From assembly GCA_037013685.1 (NCBI GenBank), contig CM072896.1, positions 9,799,444 to 9,863,443 of the forward strand: a stretch of 64,000 nucleotides of DNA, written 5' to 3'. Below the pieces are notes generated by a model. The model was not told the origin of the DNA, searched no databases, and was given only the letters and a program-made list of their open reading frames with translations. Origin of the DNA: Acridotheres tristis. Its lineage: Eukaryota; Chordata; Aves; Passeriformes; Sturnidae. This document shows positions 34,001 to 44,600 of this stretch, one piece after another (position 1 is the first letter of the stretch; every line of letters starts with the position of its first letter). A program made the position numbers and the translations under genes.

Positions 34001-35973
34001 TTGTGGAGCAGCAGTGATACACTGTTATGTGAGCTGGGAGGGAGGTGTGTGCATCTCCCTGGAATGGTGACCCTTGCTGCCTCTCCCAGGAGAGGGTGAA
34101 GGACAGCCGTGCTGTAGGTCTGGTGGAATTTTCAAATTGTTTTACCATGTACTACTAAGAAAAAAACAGCTACAAAAAGACCCTCATCAGAAATTTCTTC
34201 GGTATTCAGAGGACCTGTAGAGTAAGTAAAACAGTCCAGACTAGGGCAACTCTCATGTAGAAATAGCAGTTCTTATTTGGAAACAAAGTATTGATGGGCA
34301 GTGATACATGGAAACGGGACAATTTGTTGGGAGAAAAGAGGCTGCTTGAGCTGTGGGCATTCTAGAGAAGTTTCAGGAAAGTGATGGAAGAACCTGCAGT
34401 GCAAAAGTAGTTTCTGCACTTAGGAGCATTCTGCAAGCTCCAGGAATTCTACTCATATTCTTGTTAGTTCAAGTTGACGATAACTGCCATTAAATGCTTA
34501 ACGTCCTTTTAGGTATTTTTGCTCTACATTTAAGATATTTGCAGCAGTTGTTCACAGGTCCTCATGAGAAAGGAAATCAAGGGGAACTGATATTGGAAAC
34601 TTTTTTTCTTTTTTAAGACAGAAAGTGAGAAGCTCAGAAGTAGGTGGAGGACCAGGAACTGCTTTACCTGTTAGTTGTTGGAAATTAATCTGGTTAAGAT
34701 CCAGCACTTGGATGATCAAAATACAAACCTATATAGACTCTCTGCCACTTTCGAACTGATAATAAATGTTCTGTATTTATTTAACTTGTCCTGGAGTTGG
34801 AATAATGCTCTTCCTGAATTCCTGCATTCAGTAAACTGAGAGTGCCCTGGGAACAAACTTTTTAATGCACACAAAGTTCGGCAAGCAGTGAGTGACTTTG
34901 CACTGGGCTTTGTTTTCCAGATTTTCTGCCTAAAATACAGAGATTAATGTGACTGAGGTACATAATCACAGTAAGTGTCCCCTGGGATATTGAAGTAGGT
35001 ACTGAGCTTAAGACACTTTGCAAGTCTCTGGTTATTTCTACTCTTGCCAGGTTTCTTGCAACTTTGGCACTTTAGGTCAGGCAATGTTCAGGTTTCATGA
35101 ATCAGTAAACTGGAAACAGTCTTTTGAGGAACTGTGTGTCAGCAGGAAGTTTGTCTGTGTGGAGAATTTTAAGTGTGGAGAGCAATCAACCTGAATTTAG
35201 TCAAGCACTTACCCACTTCATATGTGTTTGTGCTTTACTCAATTAGGATCCTATTGAAATGCAACTCTGTAACAGCTGCAAAAAAAAATTGTAATTCTTG
35301 TCTCCATCATCACCAAAATATACATCTACTAGAATGTTCATTAAATCTGGTACTTGCTGATCTGCATGGCTGAGACAGCTGAGCCCTCTCCTTTATTTGA
35401 TAGATCCGGTCTGTCCAACTTTGATACGACACTCGAGGCGACACCAGATGACATGACAGTCGTAGATGCTGCCTCCTTAAGAAGACAGGTATGTAAAACA
35501 CGGTTAGGACAAATTTGTAGTGGTAAAATGGGGGAGGAAGTCTTCTCTATGACTGCAAAGATACCCACAACAAGCAAGGCAAAGGCTCCTCTGTGTGGCC
35601 CTGCTGGACTGCCCTCACACATCATGTATTGTTCTGGGGGTCTGGAGAATCTGACTCCGTTTCTGTTCCTAAATAACAGGGACTGCAGGATCTGATCACT
35701 ACTGATTGAAGACAGAAAGTCAAACTATCAACTGTTTAACATCCCTCCATTTGAGATACTAATTTTACATGGTTATTCAGAAGCTTCTAGAAAGTGTGGC
35801 AACTTTAATGAAATATATTAAAAGCCTTTATTTGTTTTTAGATAATCAAACTTAATCGCCGTCTCCAGCTCCTGGAAGAAGAGAACAAAGAGCGTGCTAA
35901 GAGGGAAATGATCATGTATTCCATTACTGTAGCTTTCTGGCTACTCAATAGCTGGCTTTGGTTTCGGCGCTAG
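18852..35973 (+). CDS. MFF: Mitochondrial fission factor
   Basis: MFF is a tail-anchored outer-membrane protein of mitochondria and peroxisomes that recruits the GTPase DRP1 for fission. The eight coding exons are 18852-19068, 19895-20067, 21041-21129, 24514-24588, 27701-27859, 33262-33324, 35404-35488 and 35842-35973, totalling 993 bases (330 aa; longest human form 342). The N-terminal DRP1-binding region includes QYEMEYTEGISQRMRVPEKL and FSRPADLD. Ser142 (RERSMSEN) and Ser159 (RNDSV) match the AMPK sites Ser155 and Ser172 of human MFF. A coiled coil spans about 275-310, and a C-terminal membrane anchor about 311-328 ends in RR. The ATG at 18852 has A at -3; a second in-frame ATG at 18888 matches the MAEI start of shorter human forms. 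The intron after exon 2 appears to use a GC donor. Confidence 0.95.
19895..20067 (+). CDS. MFF: MFF coding exon 2
   Basis: 173 bases, acceptor gttcttgcag. It encodes GNSEDIPFSRPADLDILQST, FKPLALKTPPRVISLSDRPL and DFLDLEKPP to QSEE. To join in frame with the next exon (VRSLGRLK, human IRAVGRLK) it must end at 20067, where the donor reads GAG|GCCAGT: a GC, not GT, donor. Confidence 0.85.
20068..21040 (+). other. MFF intron 2 (GC-AG)
   Basis: 973-base intron beginning GCCAGT and ending TGTGCAG. It holds a CR1 fragment (20652-20785) and becomes GC-rich with many CpGs from about 20930 to the acceptor. Confidence 0.7.
20652..20785 (-). mobile_element. CR1 LINE 3'-end fragment
   Basis: The sequence contains the hallmark text of avian CR1 read from its 3' side: GGCTGGAAGGGACCACTGGA, then GATCTAGTCCAGCCTCCC, CAGGGTCATCCTAGAGCATG, and GGATTGTGTCCAGAGGGCTT leading into GTATCTCCAG. 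This order places the element on the minus strand. Only about 130 bases remain, and no reverse-transcriptase coding sequence is present. The 3' tail repeats are eroded. Confidence 0.9.
21041..21129 (+). CDS. MFF: MFF coding exon 3 (AMPK-site exon)
   Basis: 89 bases, acceptor ccgtgtgcag, donor GTGAGT. It encodes VRSLGRLKRERSMSENATRH and then NGQLARNDS. It is GC-rich relative to its surroundings and lies about 250 bases downstream of a CR1 fragment. It carries the two serines matching the known AMPK targets of human MFF. Confidence 0.93.
21149..21187. repeat. Compound microsatellite (CCCA)n then (TTCC)n
   Basis: Several CCCA units run directly into six TTCC-type units, 20 bases after the donor of MFF coding exon 3. 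Such tracts vary in length between individuals. Confidence 0.9.
24514..24588 (+). CDS. MFF: MFF coding exon 4 (probable cassette)
   Basis: 75 bases, acceptor attattcaag, donor GTAAGC. It encodes (V)WHRSDTVPRHKMPRFQSPLS and SKDC, matching the human WHRSDSAPRNK exon, which is alternatively spliced. The length is a multiple of three and the phase is symmetric. Confidence 0.9.
27701..27859 (+). CDS. MFF: MFF coding exon 5 (probable cassette)
   Basis: 159 bases, acceptor tatgaacag, donor GTGATT. It encodes TVTPSLQQARVCPPNMLPED and then SARGILSFIQSSTRRAYQQV and LDVLDENR. It is closely alike to the human alternative exon, with phase and length allowing clean skipping. Confidence 0.94.
33262..33324 (+). 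CDS. MFF: MFF coding exon 6 (probable cassette)
   Basis: 63 bases, acceptor tgctgtag, donor GTAAAG. It encodes RPMLRGGSAATTSSNPHHDN and T, the counterpart of human PVLRGGSAAATSNPHHDN. It is symmetric in phase. Confidence 0.93.
35404..35488 (+). CDS. MFF: MFF coding exon 7
   Basis: 85 bases, acceptor atttgatag, donor GTATGT. It encodes RSGLSNFDTTLEATPDDMTV and VDAASLRRQ, the start of the coiled coil. It aligns to human YGISNIDTTIEGTSDDLTVV. It ends on a whole codon. Confidence 0.95.
35842..35973 (+). CDS. MFF: MFF terminal coding exon (coiled coil and tail anchor)
   Basis: 132 bases including TAG at 35971, acceptor tgtttttag. It encodes IIKLNRRLQLLEEENKERAK, then the membrane anchor (YSITVAFWLLNSWLWF) and RR. 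This is the most conserved part of the protein. Confidence 0.97.
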   Translation: MIKLNRRLQLLEEENKERAKREMIMYSITVAFWLLNSWLWFRR

Positions 35974-36476
35974 ACACAGCTCTCAGAAAGATTTACTAGT
36001 TGAAAACACAATTTGCAAAATTCCTTGTTTCTGTTTGATTCTGTGCTGTTTTTTAATGAATACACTGGAAACTTACACCACAGATAAAGGCTCTAGAATT
36101 GCAGTGTTAAAGGGACACCTTGTTCAGTTATAACGTATTTAATAGATTTGCATTGCAAATGCTGCAGTATCCTCCTTTGCATGCTTCTGTGTAAACATGG
36201 ACCAGCCCATGGGGAGTCTGCTTCATGCAGTTTGAGTGGTCTCCAGGACTAACCACTGGGGGCTTTGTGGAGCAAAGAGAACAAATGGAATGGGTTTGGA
36301 AAAAACAAACAAAAACAAAGGAATAAAAAGTCATTTTTATTGTTCTGTTGTTAGATGCAATTAAACAATTGCACTAGTTTTCCTTTAGTCCAAGTAGTTT
36401 TGAGGTGTGCCATAATCAAGGAGTGTGTCCTGTTTCATGAGTATGTTCCTTGTTTAAGTATGTGTTCAGGTTCAGT

Positions 36477-36482
36477 AATAAA
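36477..36482 (+). terminator. Candidate MFF poly(A) signal
   Basis: AATAAA about 500 bases after the MFF stop. It is followed by a TGT-rich stretch (attgtccagaggtgtgtaat), a plausible downstream element. Confidence 0.5.
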
Positions 36483-36641
36483 AGGAATTCTTTGCTAACA
36501 TGCAGATTGTCCAGAGGTGTGTAATATGTATTTTTTTTAGGTTAATTTTGCAGATGTTTTTCTATAAATTCCATTTTTAAGCAAGCTGGTCTGTGAGTGA
36601 TGAAAATATTATGGAGTACAAGATTTTGGTGTAGTATCTTT

Positions 36642-36647
36642 AATAAA
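36642..36647 (+). terminator. Candidate MFF poly(A) signal
   Basis: AATAAA about 670 bases after the MFF stop, a second plausible 3' end. Confidence 0.4.
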
Positions 36648-37734
36648 ATTCTCTCCAAGAAATCCCAACCCCAAACCATTGTTTAATATCATTTTAAGAG
36701 AATTTATTTGAGACTTTATGTAAACTATTAGTCTTTGAAGTAAGTAGTAGCAGGGGCCTGAACAGCTCCAAGGCAGCAGGTGCGCATGTGCCAGCCCTGC
36801 AGTTTGTGGCGCTGGTGTCAGGCTGTGTGGTGGCGATGGGGGCCAGCCTGGGCTGCCCTGATCTCGGGCTCAGTTTAAACATTTCCTGCTCAGCCTCGTG
36901 CTCCACCTTGTTTGCTCCATATTGTCACAGGGGTGCTGAGCGAGCTCCCTGCAGGCTGGCGGCTTCATGCCCCTGGCACAGCTGCAGCAGCCGAGCCCCT
37001 TGCCCGGGCAGTAGGGAACAACTCCTGCGGCAGTGACAGCACAGCGCTGCTTCACTGGGAGCCTTCCAGAGCGCCGTGCGGGACCCTTTTCGGGCTGTAG
37101 AGGGGCACAGCGGGTGAAGATGGTGATGCACAGCAGCTGCACAGGAGAAGAGCCGGGGGCTGTTTCAGCGCTGTCCTCGCAACCCCCGCAGCACAGAGGC
37201 CCCAGGGCCGTGCCAGGGCTGTCCCTGCACAGGGGACCCAGGGCGGTGCTGGGCTGCACACGGGGCATGGGCAGTGCCGCAGTGCCTTGGCACGGACAGG
37301 GCATCCCGGGAGCAACAGCACGAGAAGGCCTGAGGATTTTGATACAAGTGCTGCAGGAATGCTGCTCTCATCCATTTCCTGCGCTGTGGGGTCAGGCGGG
37401 CTGTGTGTGGCTGCTGCACTGCTGTACAGGCTCCTGCTCCTGCTTCCTTGGCTTCTCCCACAGGGCTCTGGCACATGTGGCAGATGTTCTGAGCTTTGTT
37501 TACCGTGTTCTGTGACTACATCGGGGCGTTTGCTGTGCATGTTTTCTTACCGTGAATGTTGAAGCGTGTGCCTTTGTCTTTTAGTAAAGACGATAAAAAG
37601 GGCCAGGCCTGCTTTGCACATTTTCTGCATTTTCATGAGTTTTATACCATGACCTTTGCACTCAAAGTGTACTGTATGAACTCTGATGGTGCAAATGAGG
37701 GCTGAGAGATGTAACTGTATAGGCTATAGTCAAA

Positions 37735-37740
37735 AATAAA
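37735..37740 (+). terminator. Candidate distal MFF poly(A) signal
   Basis: AATAAA with a second AATAAA at 37794, just before the MRPL44 island. If used, the MFF 3' UTR is about 1.8 kb and ends almost at the next promoter. Confidence 0.4.
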
Positions 37741-38061
37741 GCTTCTTTTAAATGCACAAAAACGGACTTTGTCTTGCACGCGGGAATGGAACTAATAAAA
37801 GATTTTAAAACGCCTGTATCTGAGGGGCCGCCCATGGGGCACGTTCGGCGAGCGCGGCTGCCCCGGGACCCGCTGCGAGCTCCCCGGTCACACCGCGGGG
37901 CTGCCGCGGCCGGAGAGTCTCACCCGAAACGCCCCGGCGGCCAAGCCGGAGCCCTGGTGCTGCAGCAGCTCGGCTCCTGTCCTTGCCCGTGTCTCCGGTC
38001 CGGGGGTGCTCGGCGGCGGCCGCAGAGCCCACGCCCGGTTCCGCCGCCCCGGCCGGGAGCG

Positions 38062-38075
38062 CTTCCGCCCGGAAG
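38062..38075. promoter_or_regulatory. Inverted ETS (GABPA/NRF-2-type) pair
   Basis: CTTCCG and CGGAAG face each other with two bases between. ETS cores of this kind bind GABPA (NRF-2), a known activator of nuclear genes for mitochondrial proteins (established); binding here is inference. Confidence 0.55.
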
Positions 38076-38108
38076 CCGCGGGGCGGAGCCGGCCCTGCCC
38101 GCACCGCC

Positions 38109-38278
38109 ATGGCCGCGCGGCTGCTCCTGCGGGCGGCGCGGCCGCTCCTGGCCGGGCGGAGCTCCGGGATCGGCACCGGGCTCGGCACCGCGCTCAGCAC
38201 CGCGCCGCCCCCTGAAAAGAAGCGGTGGCTTCGGGCGTACCTGGAGCTGCAGCGGCTGCAGGCTCCTCCGCAGCGGCG
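38109..38278 (+). CDS. MRPL44: MRPL44 exon 1
   Basis: 170 coding bases to a GTGAGG donor. It encodes the presequence [20 protein letters not shown] and a basic/leucine helix ([15 protein letters not shown]). The N-terminus is poorly conserved against mammals, as usual for a cleaved leader. Confidence 0.93.
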
Positions 38279-41200
38279 GTGAGGGGCGGGCGGGGCTCGG
38301 AGAAGGGGTGCGACGGCCCCAAAAAAGGGGGAAATCAGAACGTTTAGGCTCCGTCTGGTCATGCTTCGGAGCAGAATGGGTTGAGCTTTGCAGGTTGGCA
38401 TAGCCCGGGTTGAACGGGGCAGGCAGACGGGGATGCGGAACCGACAGTGTCTGACCCCAGGGATTTAAATGCTGGGTTTGGTATTCAAGCTCAATTTCAT
38501 TTCTCGTGCCTTTTCGAAAGGCGCGGGGCGGGTAACGCGTTCTCTTCCTGAGCTGGTTCTTTCTCCGCGCCCGCAGGTCCGAGAAGCCCAACTGGGATTA
38601 CCATGCGGAGATCCAGGCCTTCAGCCACCGGGTGCAGGAAAACTTCGCCCTGGACCTTCTAAAGACTGCGTTTGTTAACCCCTGCTACATCGAAAGCGAG
38701 GAGGCGAGGCGCCGGCAGCTGGGGCTGGACAAGGACGCGGTCGCTCTTCAGCTCCAGGACAACACCGGTCTTGCGGAGCGAGGGCTGCGCTTCGCCCGCG
38801 CTTACTTGGCGCAGTGCTTTGAAGGCGCCTACCCAGAGTTACCTGCAAAGGGCACAGAAGCACTGGTTAATTTTCTTACCAGTCAGGAACTTGTCTCTTA
38901 TGTGGCTCAGAACCTGTCCGTACAGGACCTGGCGCTTTGCAGGGATTTCCCTGCCCCACCAGACGTGCTGCAGAGGACGTTCCTCGCCGTGATAGGAGCC
39001 CTGCTGGAAAGCAGCGGGCCCGAGAGAACCGGGATCTTTGTCAGGGTAGGTTCATTAAATGCTGGTTTGTACCTGGATGGGGAGAGATCCAGGGAGGTTG
39101 GCTGAAATTTGACCATACCTGTAACAAAACAATTCAACATTGAGATCTGTTGGTGGTGGTGGGGTCAGCTGGAGTTTTGGGGGTTGGGGATTTTGGTAGG
39201 GTTTTTTTTCATTAGAAAGGCTGATCAAGTACATAAAATCATACACTTTGGTTTATGATGGTGATATTAATATTTGCTGAAAGTTGCTAAGGGAAAGCAT
39301 TATATTCCATGCACTGTGCTATCATATTAATGAAATTATTCCATCTGAGATTTCATATATCTACAATTTTTAAAAACTCCGTTTTATATAAACAAAGATG
39401 AGTTCATAGGTTTTGCATGTAGGAATACAAGCCCCTGAAGATTGAAAATCAGTGTGACAAAGTAGTTTTAGCAGCTGTTGTTGTTTCAGTCATCCTTTTC
39501 ACTTATATTTAATTTGATGCAATGGAGAAGTGTTTGTTAAAATGTTCTTCCTGATACAAGACCATTGAGAGGTGTCTGTAAGAGCAAGCAGCTGTTTACA
39601 GACAGGAGAGTGATCCAAAAATGTGAACGACCCTTGGCTTTGCACATTCCCTTACATTGTCACAGCTCCTCTGCTGTCACAGCTCATCCCTTAGGCTGGA
39701 GCTGGCCCTTCTCTGGGTCTGGGGCTGGCTTTGCCCCGGGCACAAGTCTGGCAGTGGCTAAACCAAAATGAGAGACTGAGCACTGGGATGGGGCACTGTG
39801 GCAGCTTTATCATTCATTCCAGCAGCTCGTCGTCAGTTACTGTCTCTTCATACTGTATTTTCATTAGGAACACCACAATCTCAGGCCATTAATTGTAACT
39901 TCTGAATATTCTTGTTTAGGACTTTTTCATTCCCCAGCTGATTGGAAAAGACCTGTTTGAGATCTGGGAAGTTGTAAATCCTATGGGCTTACTGCTGGAA
40001 GAACTGGCCAAGAGGAATATCTCTGCTCCAGAACCAAGAATTACCAGGCAGCTGGGAATCAGCACGGTTCTGCCAGTCTACTTTGTTGGGTTGTACTGGT
40101 TAGTGCGATATTAATTTAAAGTTAAATGGGTTTAATTGGAGGAGTGGGAAGGAGGGAAGATGGTCTTTTATTTTACTCGTGCTTTTTGGTCAAGTTGTTC
40201 CAGAAAATAAACCTGATAGTAACTTCCATATAAAAAGAGCCATTTAAGCATTGGCCATAGCTCGCTATGGTGATACATGAACAGTCTCTGATTAAGGGCT
40301 CCAAAGGCTAAATGGAGTGCACCAAAGAGCCGAGGTGTGTTCTGAGTGACCTGCCACAGGAACTTTGGGAACAGCATAACTGCATGGCTTTGGAGGGACC
40401 ACAGCTCTAACCAAGACTTAGGCAAAGCATAAAGAGACATCAAGGGAGGTGGGATGGAAGAGAGACTCATTTTAAGTCCCAGAGAAGCTTTGAAGTTTTA
40501 AAATCAGCAGCACTGTCAACTGGGCCATATGAGTGTCTGTGTCCAGGCATGACTTAGGAAGTGCCAGTTGTCCCTGGTGCATCTGTGTCGGGTGTGGTCA
40601 GTGCTTGTCTCAGTCCCGGTGACATCGCTCCTGTGGGGCAGGACAGAATCCACATCACTGCTGCTTTCCTAAAGGAGCTGCACATGAACACATGGGAAGG
40701 CTGCCTTAACTTGTTCTGCTTTACCCTGCATTGGTCTCTGTGCCTTCTAAGATGTGTCTTATAAAAAATGAAAGGAATTCTGATTGTTTCTCTTCTGGAA
40801 TCCCTGGTGTCCCGTTATGAACTGCTCCCATTTAGTGCCCGTAGGTGTTTGTTAAACAGACATGAGCACGTAATTCATACCAGAGAGAGCTTTTCTGTCA
40901 GTCCTTTCAAAGCAGTTTGAAATGCGTCCTTACCAAGGGAGAAGAAAAGACAAAAGCACTTCAGTTTCTGTTTAAGCTAACCAGAGTAACGAATTTGCAT
41001 ATTTCTGTTAGGGCTAACAAATTGAATGCTGTAAAGGATCAGTGCTGTGTTAGGAACTTAAATGAAGAGAGTGATGTTCTTTCAGGAAATAGACACATTT
41101 CTGATCTGAGTTTCTATTACTGAATATAGTTACTTACCTTTGCAGGAAATACAACAGAAATGTTTTCCATTGTGTGTATAAAGAAATCAGTGCTTACAGA

Positions 41201-41463
41201 CATTGGAGAAAAACCAGTGTGTTTTATGTACACAGCAGTGCTTAGGTTTCCATGATGGAAATGGTTGTAACTTTGTATTTTTTCCCCCAAGTGATAAGAA
41301 GATTTTAGCTGAAGGCCCTGGTGAAACACTGCTGGCTGCAGAGGAGGAGGCTGCACGTGTGGCACTGCGGAAGCTCTATGGATACACAGAGAACAGGAGA
41401 CCTTGGGATTACTCGAAACCCAAACAAGAATTGGCAGCTGAAAAGGCAATCAGCAGTAACTAG
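38109..41463 (+). CDS. MRPL44: Mitochondrial ribosomal protein L44
   Basis: MRPL44 (mL44) is a protein of the mitochondrial 39S large ribosomal subunit. It keeps an RNase III-like fold (about residues 80-225) and a double-stranded-RNA-binding-like domain (about 230-300). Exons are 38109-38278, 38577-39045, 39920-40098 and 41292-41463, 990 bases giving 329 aa (human 332). The first about 30 residues are Arg/Ala/Leu-rich with no acids, a typical matrix-targeting presequence. Conserved runs include [70 protein letters not shown] and [20 protein letters not shown]. The start has a near-perfect context (CGCCATGG). All joins keep frame. It follows MFF in the same direction and is compact, as expected for a constitutive gene. 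Confidence 0.97.
38577..39045 (+). CDS. MRPL44: MRPL44 exon 2
   Basis: 469 bases, acceptor cgcccgcag, donor GTAGGT. It encodes most of the RNase III-like domain, from SEKPNWDYH to ERTGIFVR. Its 5' half is GC-rich. Confidence 0.95.
39046..41291 (+). other. MRPL44 introns 2 and 3
   Basis: Introns 39046-39919 and 40099-41291 hold no recognised repeat or snoRNA. A C-box-like GTGATGT near 41069 lacks a D box at a suitable distance. Confidence 0.55.
39920..40098 (+). CDS. MRPL44: MRPL44 exon 3
   Basis: 179 bases, acceptor ttgtttag, donor GTTAGT. It encodes [20 protein letters not shown] and [20 protein letters not shown] through YFVGLY, ending in a split Cys codon. Confidence 0.95.
41292..41463 (+). 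CDS. MRPL44: MRPL44 exon 4
   Basis: 172 bases, acceptor cccccaag, ending TAG at 41461. It encodes the RNA-binding-like C-terminus: [20 protein letters not shown] and [20 protein letters not shown]. Confidence 0.96.
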
Positions 41464-41600
41464 ATGCTAAAAGACATTTCTGGTGTATCTGTCTTAAAAA
41501 TCAATGGCTTCCATGCTGAATGTAGGTGTATTTGGGAAAGCAAAATAATTCGTTTTTTGGTCTTCAGTGCTTGAGACTTCTGAATCATAAAATGGTGTTA

Positions 41601-41606
41601 AATAAA
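41601..41606 (+). terminator. MRPL44: MRPL44 poly(A) signal
   Basis: AATAAA 138 bases after the stop, followed by TTTTCC and a TGTTTAATGTTTGATC stretch suited to cleavage-factor binding. It is the only good signal nearby. Confidence 0.75.
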
Positions 41607-44600
41607 GTCTTTTCCTTTTCAACAATGTTTAATGTTTGATCATTTTCCTAAATGTAACAGAAGTGCCCTTAATCTGAATTTTTGCCTTTTGGCTGAGAAG
41701 TTTTTCTGTACATCACAGACCATTTTTAATGATGTTTAATAATGTGTGACAAACTCTCACTGTACAGAAACAGCTTTCATGAATGCTTCCTTGGAGATTG
41801 TTTGGAGAGGATTGTTAATAAGCTGAGTCTAATTAACATATGTAACATCAGCCTTTGGATTGCATCTGGATTGATATATCCTTCACCTTGTGAAAACATC
41901 AGGTGTGATGGTGATCCTGACACTGTTGGGGATTCCAGCTTCTGAGGTCTCACTGCTTTAATCCAAAATTTTATTTGCCATGTGCATTGGTTTTTATTGT
42001 TGGAGTGTGCTCTGAAAGATTTTTAAAATTTTAAAAACAAGTGAAAATAAGGATCATGAAGGCCTTCATGGCCCTAAAGAAATTGGAGAACATGGTTTCA
42101 TTATAGGTGTAAGATAAGCTTTTTCTTTTTTTCTCTTTTTTCTCTTTTTGGTATTTTCCCTATTTAGTCCATGTATTTTCGTTTCATCTGTTCCACGACT
42201 GAAGTATTGGATTCACTGACATCAGTATTTGTTTTGTTTGCAGCATCTGTAGTTGTTTTAGGGTAACTCCAAATGAATGGAAATACACTTAGGAATAACT
42301 CAGGTATCTGTACATTTCTGTTAAATGTTATAGAAACTCAGCGTGTCTACCAGAGGGCAACAGATGTGTGAGAACTGCAGCTCTTTTGGAATAATTTTCT
42401 TTAAAAATGAGTGAGAGTCTATGATAGACTTGTCTGAGCCCTGCAAGGAGGAAGCTGGATGTAGGAGAGTTGTTCAGGAAGTGTTTTCTGCTTTATCCCA
42501 TTGTGAGCATGTAAAGGAAGACACCAGGTAAATGAATGTGCCTTCACTAATAGGAGGGGGAGAATCAGGCTGGTGGCCATTCATCCAAATTTGATAGTGC
42601 TGTCCATTGCAACACATCCTTTGCCTTTAGCCCACAGGATGGATTTAGGGAAGGACACTTGGCAGCCAAGGGTCCTGGCTGCAGCTGCTGGGCAGGTTTG
42701 TGCTGTGACAGTGAGTGCTGGCTCTGTCAACCCTGTGGAAACAGATTTATTGGTGTTCTCAGGCAGGAGGAGTCTGTGTGTGACCCCTGAGTGTCTCCAG
42801 CACTCAGTGCCCTGCATCTCACCCGGTGTCAAACACTGATGTGGCTGGGGGGCAGCAAGGCCTTCCTGTTGCCTCTGGCTGAGTGGTCACAGGACTGAGA
42901 GCTGGAATACAAAAAGGAGGGCAGAAAGATCAGCCCAGCATAAAACATGCATTAAATTGCTTGTGTTAAATGAAAAATTCCAGCTAGGCAATCTATTACC
43001 ACTTACATAAGCAAAGCCAATAAGGTCACTATATTCCAGGGGAATAAGAGCAAAATGTGAAAAGATGGTAAAATTACTCATGCTATTTTTAGTTTCTAGA
43101 TGAGGTTATTGCTCTTTACCTATTTTAAAAGGACAATAGTAAAGGTGGGTGTTTTACAGCTGAAGTTACCTACTGCTTTTATATACATATTTATGTATTT
43201 TGAGATGGAAAAGCAAATTTCAGTCAGTTTATGTTTAAAAACAATTAAGATATGCTTCCTTTGGCTTTAGAGTTTGGAATGTGGGCCTAAGTCCTAGTAG
43301 TGGATTACTGAATACTGTGCTGGTAAAACCCTGAACAAAAAAAGGTCCAAGAATAATTCTTGTGTTAATTGTTGCTGTGACTTAAAGGCAGGAGATGAAA
43401 ACAGAATCATTTCACAGTTATCTCTGTGTTAATTCAGAGTTTGAAATTTCTGGTGAAAAGTCAAAGCTTCCACTGGTTTATGACATTTATTTTTTATTTC
43501 TTATAACAATCTCTGGGGTTTTATGATAAATCAAAAATGTAAATGAGGTGCTCTGGTATTATGCTGCTATACAAAGCCATGAAGAATTCAAAACATCAAA
43601 AGATGTGTTATTGTTTTTTGCAGGGCAGAGGGGGGGGATGATGCAGTACAGGAACATAGGAGTCCTACTTTTTCTTGTCCTTCACTTTACTGAGTGCTGT
43701 GGTAACTTTAAAGAGGTTCTGAACTATTTGGGTTCTCTTACATCAGTGCTTTGAAGTGTAATATTGAGAGATGTATTTAGTGTTGAGAAGCAAATAGTTC
43801 TCAACAAGGACAGATTTGTTTTATGTTTCCAAATCAGATCCCCAGATGTAATGACACTAGTTTTGCGTTTTTCCCATTTCAGCTTGCCTAAGAAACTAAA
43901 GATGCAGTGCTCACAGTTGGTCAGTAAATAGCCCCTGTCAGAGTTTGAGGCTGCAGAGTGGGAGCAGCTGCTCCCTGTGACAGAATCAGAGCATTATTGA
44001 AGGCTCTTGGTGATTCCTAAATCACAGGCACACTGCAATGCAGCTCTTCGTGGTGCACATAAAAACTGGGCTGCTCTTCTTTGGGAAAAGGGTAGCTCTA
44101 GGGAGAAGGTAAACATCATCATCCCTTTCTATTTCTGAGTAATAAGTGTAATGTTTCTGCTAGTCTGTGGCAGCTGTGTTGGGGACTGTGCTCTTGAACT
44201 ACAGGTTTATAATCAAACACGTTAATTTTGGATACATTAAATCTTTTGCTCCTGTTGTTCCAGCTGGGAACAATTACAGAACCTCACTTTTCTGATATGG
44301 AAATTAAAATTTATTCTTTACCTCTGTAACTGTTCATTGCCAGTTGTACTCACTTATTCTTACACCAATGTTCTTTATCAGAAGAAATCTTGATTTTATT
44401 GATATTGGAGGAATTTTGCATTTAATTCCAATGAGATTAAAATTTCATTGAGTTTTGAACATCCTTGAGAACTCCCCTTTAAGGGGCATCTCAATAGCTC
44501 TGCAGTCCTGTGTTTTCCCTTAATTAGTTTGGATTGCTTATATAAAGCAGAGCAACATTTGTTTTTCTAACTTGAGTAACATTTTTAGATTAGTTGTTGC

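Larger units (their letters stand above)
21130..35841 (+). other. MFF introns 3-7
   Basis: Introns 21130-24513, 24589-27700, 27860-33261, 33325-35403 and 35489-35841 are mostly AT-rich. I noted a (CCCA)n/(TTCC)n microsatellite just after exon 3, a perfect 10-base-stem hairpin at 22399-22422 and scattered poly-A/T runs. No other gene, RNA gene or clear transposon was recognised. Confidence 0.6.
35974..37839 (+). other. MFF 3' UTR and MFF-MRPL44 interval
   Basis: AATAAA occurs at 36322, 36477, 36642, 37735 and 37794, so several MFF 3' ends are possible. The stretch 36.78-37.5 kb is GC-rich with modest CpG and includes two imperfect copies of a roughly 35-base unit near 37189-37258. Long ORFs here on both strands show no family resemblance. 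Only about 370 bases separate the last MFF-type poly(A) signal from the MRPL44 start codon. Confidence 0.6.
37840..38320. promoter_or_regulatory. MRPL44: CpG island, MRPL44 promoter
   Basis: Very GC- and CpG-rich stretch spanning the first exon. A back-to-back ETS pair (CTTCCG-CC-CGGAAG, 38062-38075) lies about 34 bases before the start codon, and no TATA box is evident. This is the usual layout for housekeeping mitochondrial-protein genes. Confidence 0.8.

Noticed and set aside
37774..38591. Long ORFs on both strands around MRPL44 exon 1
   Set aside because: They overlap MRPL44 in wrong frames inside a CpG island and have no family similarity.
41069..41106. C/D-box snoRNA in MRPL44 intron 3
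   Set aside because: A C-box-like GTGATGT and a CTGA occur, but they are under 40 bases apart with no terminal stem.
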